A DNA stretch of 64,000 nt from Microplitis mediator. Its lineage: Eukaryota > Arthropoda > Insecta > Hymenoptera > Braconidae. The position numbers and the translations under genes were made by a program. Positions 48,701 to 58,162 of this stretch are shown here, one piece after another. The stretch spans positions 16,270,667-16,334,666 of the forward strand of contig NC_079971.1 of NCBI RefSeq assembly GCF_029852145.1, in the 5' to 3' direction. Each line of letters opens with the position of its first letter. Position 1 is the stretch's first letter. A model generated the notes under the pieces. That model was not told the DNA's origin, made no database searches, and was given only the letters and a program-made list of their open reading frames with translations.

Positions 48701-49500
48701 AAGTATGCCGTCTACTTCATCGTCTCGAGTTTTAGAGGAAAGGACTGGGTTTCCCGAATCTGGGTTTATTCGACGAAGCGATAATTCTATACATCTAGGA
48801 GAAGGTATTTACATCTCTAAGAAAACGTATGATTCAATTGCTTCTGATGCTACTTCCAATGCTGTCTTTGTGAAAAAAATTGTAATGACCCAGTTTACTC
48901 CTGAAGAAATAATAAATCATAGTGTTAAAGGTGGAAAATCGAATAAAATTAAAATGACGTCCCGCAAACCTGGACTTGATCCAACGATCAGACTAGCCGT
49001 GAAAGGTATGAAATTATTGATGAAATTCATATTTTTTATATTGTATTGTTGAACGTAATTACAAATTTATAATTAAATATTTGATTTTAGGAATTTTCCG
49101 ATATTATTTAAGTACCCGTTATACAGATGAAGCTTATATTAACGTGGAAGTTGATAAATGCGATGACCATATCCGCAGAAAAATATCTGATTTGAGAAAA
49201 AAAGCGAGACCAGCAAAGCTACCAAAAAAAAAAAAATCCTCGTCTTCTAGTGATGACTCGACTGACTCCAGTAGTAGCGATTCAGATGACCCGGTACCAA
49301 AGAAAAAATCTCGTAACAGTAACGTTTCGTCTAGTTCAGATGATTTAGATAAGGCGCAACCAAAGAAAATATCTCGTAAAAGTAACGCATCGTCTAGTTC
49401 AGATGATCCAGATAACTCTTCTGATAATTCACTTAAAACTAACTCACAATTAGGTGATAAAGTCAATTCCAAAGAAGATGAGCCTTTGGGAGATGAATGA
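42740..49500 (+). CDS. BEN-domain protein gene of the transposon (five proposed exons)
   Basis: Proposed exons: 42740-42893, 44246-44424, 47999-48289, 48349-49005 and 49091-49500, all with GT/AG borders and matching phases. The first two encode an N-terminal region (from MFAYIKILGTNELKIV to DKKLAVKDK). The fourth ends and the fifth begins within a BEN domain: HLGEGIYISKKTYDSI, then KKIVMTQFTPEEIINHSVKG, GLDPTIRLAVKG, then FRYYLSTRYTDEAY and DKCDDHIRRKISDL. BEN domains bind DNA and proteins. The tail is acidic, serine-rich and lysine-patched, with two roughly 21-residue repeats. A small indel in the A-runs at 48382-48399 breaks the frame of exon 4. The long second intron would contain the transposase. 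I infer a TNPA-like role, binding the subterminal repeats. The joining of exons 1-2 to the rest is inferred from phase only. Confidence 0.6.
43917..44126. mobile_element. Double-hairpin MITE in intron 1
   Basis: The first hairpin spans 43917-44038 (ends atagtatattacac and gtgtatactat). The second spans about 44039-44126 with inverted ttctcctc...aggcggaaagcg and cgctttccgcccggaggtga. A close copy in the opposite orientation is at 60111-60333, where it splits a Gypsy pol. Confidence 0.8.
44660..44890 (+). CDS. Possible alternative terminal exon, 76 codons
   Basis: After an acceptor (tgactttag) at 44659 the frame is open from phase 0, in frame with the exon ending at 44424, and reads VLKEMLIELRLGLENFY to a stop at 44890. 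It could be an alternative last exon of a short product, or intronic sequence. No family is recognised. Confidence 0.3.
   Translation: MLKEMLIELRLGLENFYNNTNSYRIRSQSYNNLLLKIRLIFKNFYVTLRLIAGNGVNVNSLLIDIRYTHKSLKEND
44934..47728 (+). CDS. TNP2-like transposase (CACTA/EnSpm type), frameshifted
   Basis: Exon 44925-45051 (ATG at 44934, with SELLVSQRTVRRWEKK) joins in phase through an 84-bp intron to 45136. An acidic serine-rich stretch follows, then a 1-nt frame break at 45503-45521, then a long frame to 47728. In the long frame (736 aa) a zinc ribbon has Cys59, Cys62, Cys82 and Cys85. Asp165 lies in NVDGAPIFNSSTASFWPQ and Asp255 in CCVDSVARP, followed by YWGCSWCYAPG. Then come DYMHGCLLGVVRQLW (about 366) and NIHSLLHLGESVRRSGPLWG with FPFE, which matches the TNP2/DUF4218 arrangement of CACTA transposases. 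The RNase-H-fold catalytic residues are probably Asp165, Asp255 and the later Glu. It would cut and rejoin the TIRs in the nucleus. The upstream acceptor at 44924 is also in phase with exon 44246-44424. Confidence 0.8.
47729..47998. other. Intergenic/intronic spacer between transposase and BEN exons
   Basis: AT-rich, ending in the acceptor tcattggtttag at 47998. I see nothing else. Confidence 0.5.
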
Positions 49501-50292
49501 TACATTTGATTTATGATTTCTCTTTTATAATATCGTTCTAAATAATGTTTTATGTTTCCTTAATATTCGTTATATATTTTTCTTCATTTACTAATATTGA
49601 AATTACTTCTGTCAGAATCAATAAATTAAAATTGTTCTGTTGCATTAACACTTTATCACACTGTTTAAGGACATTTCAATCGTTAAATTTTATTTATTAT
49701 TCCAAATTACTCATTTATATAAATAAATAATTAATAATTTGATATTGGGTCAGTTAAAATTAAAAATTGAAAAGTTTTGCGGTTGTCTTAACATTTTTTC
49801 CTACTGTTTAAAAACATTTTGATTTTAATTTTTTTATTTACAGTTTTAAATTATTTATTTATATGAACAAAACATTTTAAATTCGTTCTGTCAAAATTAA
49901 AAATTTTGTAAGAAAAATAATTTTTTTTATGACATTAACATTTTACTGTACTGTTTAAAACTACTTTTTTATATATTGTTCTAACTTATTTAAATTAATT
50001 AATAAATAATATGTGTTGAGTATATATATTTATTCAACTTTCATCAATCTTCAGAACCAGTTATTACCGTTTGTTTTATATTTTATTACAGGTAATTTTT
50101 TCATCAATATCTTTTTTTGAACATAGTTCATCTGGGTTAAAAATTAATAGCTTATCAATACGACAATCAACACAACATCATTTCCAAATTTCTCCGATTG
50201 CTTCTTTACGATTTTTTATTCTACTCATTAAATCTCATGAATATTTATAATGGAAACATGAGCTCATTGATTCTTATAACTTTTACATTACA
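49501..50292. other. 3' region of the transposon, non-coding
   Basis: The sequence is AT-rich, with several AATAAA-like signals after the BEN stop (for example near 49619 and 49719). The end (50230-50290) resumes ctcatgaatatttataa-type subterminal words. The frame at 49545-49730 is not considered real. Confidence 0.4.
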
Positions 50293-51288
50293 CCCTCGCG
50301 GTTTTGGAAATACCGAAATAATACTGGAATTATACGGTATAAATACTGCATAAATATGGTATTATTCAAGTTATTTTGGCCAGTTTTTTTGCCGCATTAC
50401 TACCAAAAATTTACGAAAAAAATTCAGAATATTTACGGTAATAAAACAGAAAAAATACGGTATTTTAACAGCATTAAAACCGTAATTATACAGCATATTT
50501 TCGGCATTTTTGCAGCATTAAACCGTTCTACCCGGAACGAAAATTATATATAATTATATAAAATTTTATTTAATTATATATAATTATATATAACATTATA
50601 AAGTTATATGTACAATAACTGTCATGAAAAAAAAAAAAAAAAACCCGCCATCTCGTGGGCTCGATCCCGAGTCCTAATGATTTAAAGCCTGATCTGTTAA
50701 CCATTATGCCAAATCGCTTATTCGAAAGTTGATACTAATTGTGTTTATATCTATACAAACAAACTTAAGAAAATTGAAAACCTCAATTTTCCCGGATTCT
50801 TATTTTCACTTACATTCTTTTGTTTCAATAAGAAATGTGTGAACTAATAGAATAAAATATAAAATTTTACACTTTGCACATTTTCGATGATTTTAACCGC
50901 AGAAGCAAATATAAAATAAAACCAAATTTTTTACAATTTTTCATTATATCAGGATAAATCTGGCAAAATCGCAGGATATCTACGGTATAATTACCAAAAA
51001 AATACGATTTTATTATTATAAAATTATCGCATTATTGCGGTATTTATATCGTATTTTTTCAGTAAAAGTTCGGCATTTTTATAGTTTTTTTACGGCATTT
51101 TTTTGGTAAAAGTTCGGAATTTTTATAATAATTTTACTATAATAATCTGGTAACTCTACAGTATAAGTACAGCAAAAAAACTGGCCAATATAACCATATT
51201 ATTACCAAATTATTACGGTAAATTTACGGCATGTGTATAAATGCCGAAAATTTACGGCATTTTTACGGCATTCGCAAAACCGCGAGGG
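50293..51288. mobile_element. 996-bp TIR element, CCCTCGCGGTTTT termini, nested in the transposon
   Basis: The left end CCCTCGCGGTTTTGGAAATA and the right end complement CCCTCGCGGTTTTGCGAATG are inverted, with CA on both flanks (50291-50292, 51289-51290). The interior is rich in ACGGCATTTTT and TACGGTA words and carries a tRNA-like sequence at 50643-50720. A truncated second copy starts at 53158. Confidence 0.85.
50643..50720 (-). pseudogene. tRNA-like sequence in a TIR element
   Basis: On the minus strand tttggcataatggttaac (A-box-like) and cgggatcgagccc (B-box) are at tRNA spacing, with a pairable T stem. The anticodon arm is weak. A near-identical copy is at 53515-53591. Confidence 0.5.
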
Positions 51289-51553
51289 CATCCATTATAA
51301 CTCATAAGATTCTATATTTGTACTTAAAATATGGTGAGATTCTATGAGATACTGAAGCTACTCATAAGATCTCTTAGATTCTAATGAATTATGACCGTTA
51401 TGAGTTTTTATGAGTAATTTCGTGGTCAAATACACATATAAAATCTTATAGAATATTTTCGTAATATTTTTTTTATGAGATTGTATGAGTTTTTTCCAGC
51501 AGGGTAAAATTCAAACATTCGTTTAGTACGGCCCAGCTTTAAGGCTGGGCCGC

Positions 51554-51734
51554 ACCTCACGAAATCTCGAATTTAAGAATTATAAGTATTTATTAAATAA
51601 TTATCATAACAGAAATGTTTTTTTAACTTCCGACTAAAAGCAGAAGACGAACTTCCTCGGAAGATTTTCATCATCCGAGTCCCATAAATATTCAAAAAGT
51701 AATTAGAGTTCTTAAATTCGAGATTTCGTTAGGT
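51554..51734. repeat. 181-bp hairpin MITE
   Basis: The ends acctcacgaaatctcgaatt and aattcgagatttcgttaggt are inverted, with a non-palindromic centre. Confidence 0.7.
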
Positions 51735-53025
51735 ACTCCTGATTAAGAAAAATGATTTAATCCATGTTAAGTGTATATCTATATTAGGGTGTGCCAAAAA
51801 AAATCGATAATTTTTTTTTTTACTCTCCCACGAAAAATTTGTTTGTCAGCCCTAACAAAAAAATTCAGTTAAAATTTCAGCCCTTAATTTCAATTTTAAG
51901 AGGTCCATCATCGATGTCAAAGTTTTCCCATTTAAATAACATGGGAAAACTATTTTTTGATATTATTTATGGCTGCAAACTGTGAAGATTTTTTTTTTTT
52001 TGACATTATTGATCAGTGAACCTTCTTAAGCAATAAATTGTCTACAAATAAGTCCAAAGAATCAAATCTGTGCACTCAATATTTCGTCTATTAATGACGT
52101 TAGAATATGCGAATTTTACGAAAATTCGTTATTTTTACATCTAGAAACTAAACTGTTGGTCGTAGAAAAAAAAGTTAAATATTAATTTTGTAGTAAATTT
52201 GATTCTCTACAAAATTGTCATAAGACCTTTTATGTATGATGAACAGATCAATAGTTACGAACTCTTGAAGTCTCATTATTTGAATTATTTACTTATAACA
52301 ATTAAAGTATTGAGTATAGAGACAACAGTTATTTGAAAATTCGGTAAAAAATCCCATACACTATGAATATACGTGGAAATTTTATCTTCCACAGCTCAAT
52401 AAATTTGAGCTCCAAAAGTTTCAATTATAGATTTATTTAAATTATCAGTTTAACCTATTATCTGTTGAGAATAATTTGAATCAAGATTCTTTAGCACTAT
52501 TTTAAATATATGAAAAAACTCGTAAAAAGTCCGTCATATCATTAATAGTTATGATTGTTTATTTACGTTTTCTATTCCTTGATTACAAAAATCTAAACAA
52601 ATAAATTTTTTTTTGTTTTAATTAAAAAAAATCTGTCTATAAGTTGACCCTGCGGGCCAGCCTTAAAACTTCCTGCTGTTTTCGAGCTCCTTGAGCTCGA
52701 AAATACTTTTAGATGCCGTTCTTTTCGAAAAAAATAGTTTGTTTCCATTTTCCCTCCAACGATATCTCTCGAACAAATTGACCGATTAAGATGGTTGAGG
52801 CGGGAATCGACGCTGTTTTTTGAATTCTAGTGCTGATTAGATTTTGGAATTGATCGATCGAGCCATTTCTGAAAAATTTGAAAAAAACTGAAAAAAAATT
52901 CAAGGAGCAGGCATTAATGCTCCAAGCTGTACCTCACATTTAGCATCCCATAATGAGTATTTGCAAATTTTTTTTTGCAATCGTTTAATGGTTTATGGTA
53001 GTCTAATATTATGGTTTGATGGTTA
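51735..53025. other. Non-coding, fragments of several repeat families
   Basis: 51739-51765 resembles a CCCTGATTAA terminus. 51788-51970 resembles one arm of the 16051-17005 palindrome (cagcccttaatttcaatttt, aagaggtccatcatcg). 52625-52910 is an inverse fragment of the ACTTCCCGCTAA family (gttgaccctgcgggccagcc). No gene is seen. Confidence 0.55.
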
Positions 53026-53157
53026 CCCGATGAAAAAATATTTTGTCTAATCATATATGATCATGCATAATTGTCTATATATGATCAGATCCAAAAATTG
53101 GCCAGGTCTGATCATACATAACTTGATCTGTTTATACATGATCATATATGATTATAT
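53026..53157. mobile_element. Left end of a CCCGATGAAAAAA element
   Basis: CCCGATGAAAAAATATTTTG and the following atcatatatgat words match the element at 8317-10127. It is interrupted at 53158 by the next element, and its right end is not in the window. Confidence 0.75.
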
Positions 53158-53843
53158 CCCTCGCGGTTTTGGAAATACCTAAATAATACCGGAATTATAC
53201 GGTATAAATACTGCATAAATATGGTATTACTCAAGTTATTTTGGCCAGTTTTTTTGCCGCATTACTACCAAAAAATGACGAAATAAATTCAGAATATTTA
53301 CGGTAATGACACGGAAAAAATACGGTATTTTAACAGCATTAAAACCGTAATTATACAGCATATTTATCGTATATTTTCGGCATTTTTGCAGCATCAAACC
53401 GTTCTACCCGGAACAAAAATTATACATAATTATATAAATTTTATTTAATTATATATAATTATATATAACATTATAAAGTTATATGTACAATAACTGTCAT
53501 GAAAAAAAAAAAAAGCCCGCCAACTCGTGGGCTCGATCCCGGGTCCTAATGATTTCAAGCCTGATCTGTTAACCATTATGCCAAATCGCTTACTCGAAAG
53601 TTGATACTAATTGTATTTATATGCATACAAACAAACTTAAGAAAATTGAAAACCTCAATTTTCCCGGATTGTTATTTTCACTTACATTCTTTTGTTTCAA
53701 TTCGAAATGAGTGAACTAATAGAATAAAATATAAAATTTGAAATTTTGCACATTTTCGATGATTTTAACTGTAAAAACAAATATAAAATAAAACTAAATT
53801 TTTTACAATTTTTCATTATATCAGGATAAATCTGGCAAAATCG
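53158..53843. mobile_element. Truncated CCCTCGCGGTTTT element with tRNA-like core
   Basis: It is about 95 percent identical to 50293 onwards, through the tRNA-like sequence, until it is cut at about 53843 (after ggcaaaatcgca) by an element starting CACACAG. Confidence 0.8.
53515..53591 (-). pseudogene. tRNA-like sequence, second copy
   Basis: Same as 50643-50720 with a few changes (for example gggatcgagccc retained, cccgggatcg context). Confidence 0.5.
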
Positions 53844-54669
53844 CACACAGAAAAAACAGTTAACTTGAATCAAGGAAAATATTCTTGATTCAAGAAATTT
53901 TTTTTGATCTATTCGGAAAATAAAAATTTACTTGCCCCAAGTAAACAATTATTTTCAAATTTTTATCTTGAATCACAATTTTTTTTCTCACGTCAACATA
54001 TTTTTACGCTTAAATCAAAAAATTTTCACTTGTTTCAAGAGTTTATATTTCTTAAAGTGAGAGATATTTTTTTTGGAGCAAGATACATTATTTTTTGTAG
54101 CAATATTGCATTTTTTTGGTTAAAGAAAATAAAATTTCTCGGAACAAGTATTATTCTTTTTACACAAGTATTTTTGTATTCTCCGACCAAGAAAACAAAA
54201 GTTGCTTAAGCCAAGAGAAAAAATTTCTTGGGAGAAAAGATCGATATGGAGAAGGGAAAAGTCACTGGTGCTAGACAGCAGCAGCGGGAGTAGTTCGGTG
54301 CTCGCCACGAGATCGGGCCTACGACATGTAGTGTCCCTGGTAAGACATTTATTTTAGAAGTGTTATATTCCAAAATTCATTACGATTTTGTTCGAGTACT
54401 TTTCTGTCATTTGACAGAACTACAAGTACCCTTTTGAATTGTACTATAGTATATCCTATAATACATCATGACTTTAATATTTAATATAAAAGTTTACTTG
54501 AAATTCAAGTCTTGAATAATTTTGCTCGAAAAAAAAAAAAAAAATTACGTTTCAGATTAAAAAAAAAAAAATAGAATTAACATGTCAACCTTTCGGAGAG
54601 AGAATACATTTTTGACTAAAAAAAATTTAAGTCTTCATTGAAAAAGCAAACTTTTGGAGCAAGAAATTT
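53844..54669. mobile_element. CACACAG-terminus element with MASTELL repeat
   Basis: CACACAGAAAAAACAGTTAA starts the block. The interior has repeated ttgaatcaag and cttgccccaag-type words and the dispersed MASTELL segment at 54225-54345. Its right end is not seen because the next element interrupts it. Confidence 0.6.
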
Positions 54670-54862
54670 TTAACTTCCCGCTAAGAAAATTGAAAATTTT
54701 CAAAAATTCGGGAAGTTATTGGTTTCGGTCCGATTTGCAAAAACCGAATTTCTATCAGATTTGGACGTTTTGAGGATCTAGGAAGCTATCCTGACTAATT
54801 TCACGATGATGTCCGAGTGTATGTATGTATGTAAATATTCATAACTCTTGAACGGTTGAATT
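54670..54862. mobile_element. Left end of an ACTTCCCGCTAA element
   Basis: ttaacttcccgctaagaaaa, then ggtttcggtccgatttgc and a short tatg repeat match the start of the family copies elsewhere. It is cut at 54863. Confidence 0.7.
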
Positions 54863-56311
54863 CCCTGATTAAAAAAGTGAATTAAAAAGGATTAAGAAAG
54901 CACACATACTTAATACTCCTTAATACTCTCTAATACTCTTAATTCTCCGGAGAATTCAGATTGACCATAAAATGAATCCTTTCTAATTCTCCTTCATCTA
55001 GCGACAAAATTATTATCGTTTTAGGATTAAAAAGAATAAAAAAGGATTAAATATTTTTAATCCTAACTTATCCTTTTTAATTCTAAAATAATATTGCAAT
55101 TTCTGACCGCGCGGAGGATTCGGAAGTATAAAAGAGGATTCAAAAAGTTTAATTCTAACGAATTCTTTTTAATTCTAAAATAATATTTAATTTCTGTTCC
55201 CGTGGAGGATTCAAAAGAATAGAAGAGGATTGGAAAAAGTTTAATTCTAACTAATTCTTTTTAATTCTAAAATAACTTTGAATTTCTGTTCTCGCGGAGA
55301 ATTCAAGAGAATAAAAGAGGATTAGAAAAAGTTTAATTCTAACTAATCCTTTTTAGTTCTAAAATAATATTTAATTTCTGTTCCCGTGGAGGATTCAAAA
55401 GAATAAAAGAGGATTGGAAAAAGTTTAATTCTAACTAATTCTTTTTAATTCTAAAATAATATTTAATTTCTGTTCCCGTGGAGGATTCAAGAGAATAAAA
55501 GAGGGATGGAAAAAGTTTAATTCTAACTAATTCTTTTTAATTCTAAAATAATATTTAATTTCTGTTCCCGTGGAGGATTCAAAAGAATAAAAGAGGATTG
55601 GAAAAAGTTGAATTCTAACGAATTCTTTTTAATTCTAAAATGACTTTGAATTTCTGTTCTCGCGGAGAATTCAAGAGAATAAAAGAGGATTAGAAAAAGT
55701 TTAATTCTACCTAATCCTTTTTAATTCTAAAATAATATTTAATTTCTGTTCCCGTGGAGGATTCAAAAGAATAAAAGAGGATTGGAAAAAGTATAATTCT
55801 AACTAATTCTTTTTAATTCTAAAATAATATTTAATTTCTGTTCCCGTGGAGGATTCAAGAGAATAAAAGAGGGATGGAAAAAGTTGAATTCTAACGAATT
55901 CTTTTTAATTCTAAAATAACTTTGAATTTCTGTTCTCGCGGAGAATTCAAGAGAATAAAAGAGGATTAGAAAAAGTTTAATTCTAATCCTTTTTGATTCT
56001 AAATTAATATTTAATTTCTGTTCCCGTGGAGGATTCAAGAGAATAAAAGAGGATTTAAAAAAGTTTAATTCTAACTAATTCTTTTTAATTCTAAAATAAC
56101 TTTGAATTTCTGTTCTGGCGGAGGATTCAAGAGAATAAAAGAGGATTCAAAAGAGTTTAATCCTAACTAATTCTTTTTAATTCTTAAATAATATTTAATT
56201 TCTGCTTCCGTGGAAGATTCAAAAGAATAAAAGAGGATTGGAAAAAGTTGAATTCTAACTAAATCTTTTTAATTCTAAAATAACTTTGAATTTCTGTTCT
56301 CGCGGAGAATT
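54863..56311. mobile_element. CCCTGATTAAAA element enclosing a 92-bp satellite
   Basis: The left terminus CCCTGATTAAAAAAGTGAAT belongs to the family at 2680 and 41281. From about 55007 the sequence is a tandem array that ends abruptly where the Gypsy LTR begins (56312). Confidence 0.7.
55007..56311. repeat. 92-bp tandem satellite, 14 units
   Basis: The marker tttctgttc (or a variant) falls at 55099, 55191, 55283, 55375, 55467, 55559, 55651, 55743, 55835, 55927, 56015, 56107, 56199 and 56291: a strict 92-bp period with one 88-bp unit. Two unit types are interspersed, one with tttctgttcccgtggagg and one with tttctgttctcgcggaga. The minus-strand frame at 55799-56038 is a satellite artefact. Confidence 0.95.
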
Positions 56312-57151
56312 TGTTACGTCCTGGTTGATGTTTTGGCGCTGGCGTAGTTGAGCGGTCGATTTAAATTGGACGTGATGGAAACTTACATATAATTATAAAT
56401 AATAATTAAGTATGGGTTGAACAGCCACCATTTGGTGGTTGAAATAAACTGGTTAAATTTATATGTTATTAAATGTATTATCTGGATCTGTTTTATTCAA
56501 TGAATAAAGAGATAGTTGGAGAATTTGTGAAACGTACAATTCTGATGTTATAATATTGTTAAGTTATTCTTAACAATAGCTTCGAGAATGTGAGAACAAA
56601 GTTGAGTTTTTAATATTGAGCCTGACTGCTCTCTATGATTCTATATCTCAGACTGACTTCTCTTGATCGAGAAAAACTAGAGTAACTCTTATCAATACGT
56701 TTGGGCATCAGACCCGCGCATCGAGTCATATGGAGGGGTCATTCGAGATAACGCATGTTCTCGAATGATCCATTCTAGTATTTATTGAAAATACTTAGTT
56801 CTCACGATCTCTCCACTTTTGTTACTAACAAATGAGTCACTTATCTATTAACAAAAGCTATCTTAAACAAAATAGATATTTGTGCAGCTGCCCGTCTCGA
56901 GGATTAACTCGAGGCGTCAGCGCTTATTTATATTTGATAAAATATAGAGAAATAAGTTTATCAATTATTACTCATATCCTTAACGTTCAAATGTCTTAAA
57001 TAATATTATTCTATTATATTATTTTATATGATTAATTAATTATTATTGGAATTACTAGATTATCGATATTCGATATAATTAGTTAGGTTTCAGGTCGGTA
57101 ATTAAGGAAGTAAAAGCCTACGTCATCTGCCATACAGGCTGGGACGTAACA
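56312..57151 (-). repeat. 3' LTR of the minus-strand Gypsy element
   Basis: 840 bp; on the minus strand it begins TGTTACGTCCCAGCC and ends CAGGACGTAACA. The purine-rich CCGAGTTGGGGCG immediately before it (57163-57152) is the likely polypurine tract. Insertion was into the 92-bp satellite. Confidence 0.8.
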
Positions 57152-58162
57152 CGCCCCAACTCGGTAGACGAGCGCCCTCGCTCGTTCGAGCCTTATCCGT
57201 GAAAGATGCTAAATATAAAAATTTTAATTTTACCGACGTGAAATCTGTACATTTTTAATTTCTTTAATATAACATTTTTTTTTGTGTTCATTTTCTATTT
57301 TTTCTTAAATTATTAGAGAATTATGTTTACATATCAATTTACTCATGTCATAGTATACAATATAAATGTCTTATTCACTATAATGGTTACATTGGCAAAA
57401 AAAAATCTTATTTCTTCTATTTCTTGAGATTATTCAAAAGTACTTTTTATATTATTTGTTTATTCATTTATTTATTATTATTATTATTTTTTTTTTTTTT
57501 TTTTCGAATAAGCTTTTTTTTGTTTATTTTCTTTTTTTTTTTATAACTAAATTATTAAATAACTATTAATTTCGGTTGTGCATATGGAAAGAAAAAAAAA
57601 TTTCTATTGTTTTATTTGTCTATCATTAATTTATTATAATAAAATTTTTCTTTTTATTCATTTATTTATTCATTTTTCTTTAGTGTAGCTATACGATATA
57701 TTCTGTTCAACTTATCTTTTTAATTATTTTACTTTTTCTTTTCTTTTCTATTCGATTTATATTTTCAATATTTCATATAATTTTAATTTCAAAAATTTGG
57801 TTGTTATTCGGTTATTTTTACGATTACCTATTATCTATTTTGCGTTATATTATTAACTATAGTTATTAGCTATTATTATACTGGTTATAGAATATTTTAT
57901 TTCTAGTGTTATTTAATTCGTTGTATATTTTTTTTTTTTTATTATTTAATCTTATATTTTCTAAACATTTAATTTCAATTATGTCTTTTAAAGGTATTTG
58001 TATTAGAATTTTTAATTTCCTTAATCATACGTAGTTATTAAATCAGAACATGAACTGTTTGATATTATTTATATTTTTTTTGTTACTTTTAATGAATCAT
58101 TTGTTTCCTAGGGTTACTTAAATGCGTTTTGGAAAAGGTATTGGTGTAAAAAAAATTTCGAT
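57152..58162 (-). other. 3' untranslated region between integrase stop and LTR
   Basis: About 1 kb, adenine-rich on the coding strand, with no env-like frame. Length and composition suggest decayed or untranslated sequence. Confidence 0.6.

Larger units (their letters stand above)
41598..51504 (+). mobile_element. 9.9-kb CACTA/EnSpm-like transposon with TNP2 and BEN genes
   Basis: Terminal inverted repeats are CCCTGCTGGAAAGACCTCAT at the left and, as complement of the right end, CCCTGCTGGAAAAAACTCAT. TA flanks both sides (41596-41597, 51505-51506). Subterminal DNA (41620-42130, parts of 50230-50290 and 51289-51480) is crowded with TTATGAGATTTTATGAG-type words in both orientations, resembling the transposase-binding repeats of CACTA elements. 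Inside are a TNP2-like transposase and a BEN-domain protein on the plus strand. Later insertions are a hairpin MITE in intron 1 and a 996-bp TIR element near the right end. The element itself interrupts a small inverted repeat (cagtactaaacgaatttt at 41439 and its inverse near 51512). Confidence 0.85.

Noticed and set aside
49134..49505. 123-codon minus-strand frame with Leu/Ser/Glu repeats
   Set aside because: Antisense of the serine/aspartate-rich tail of the BEN gene.
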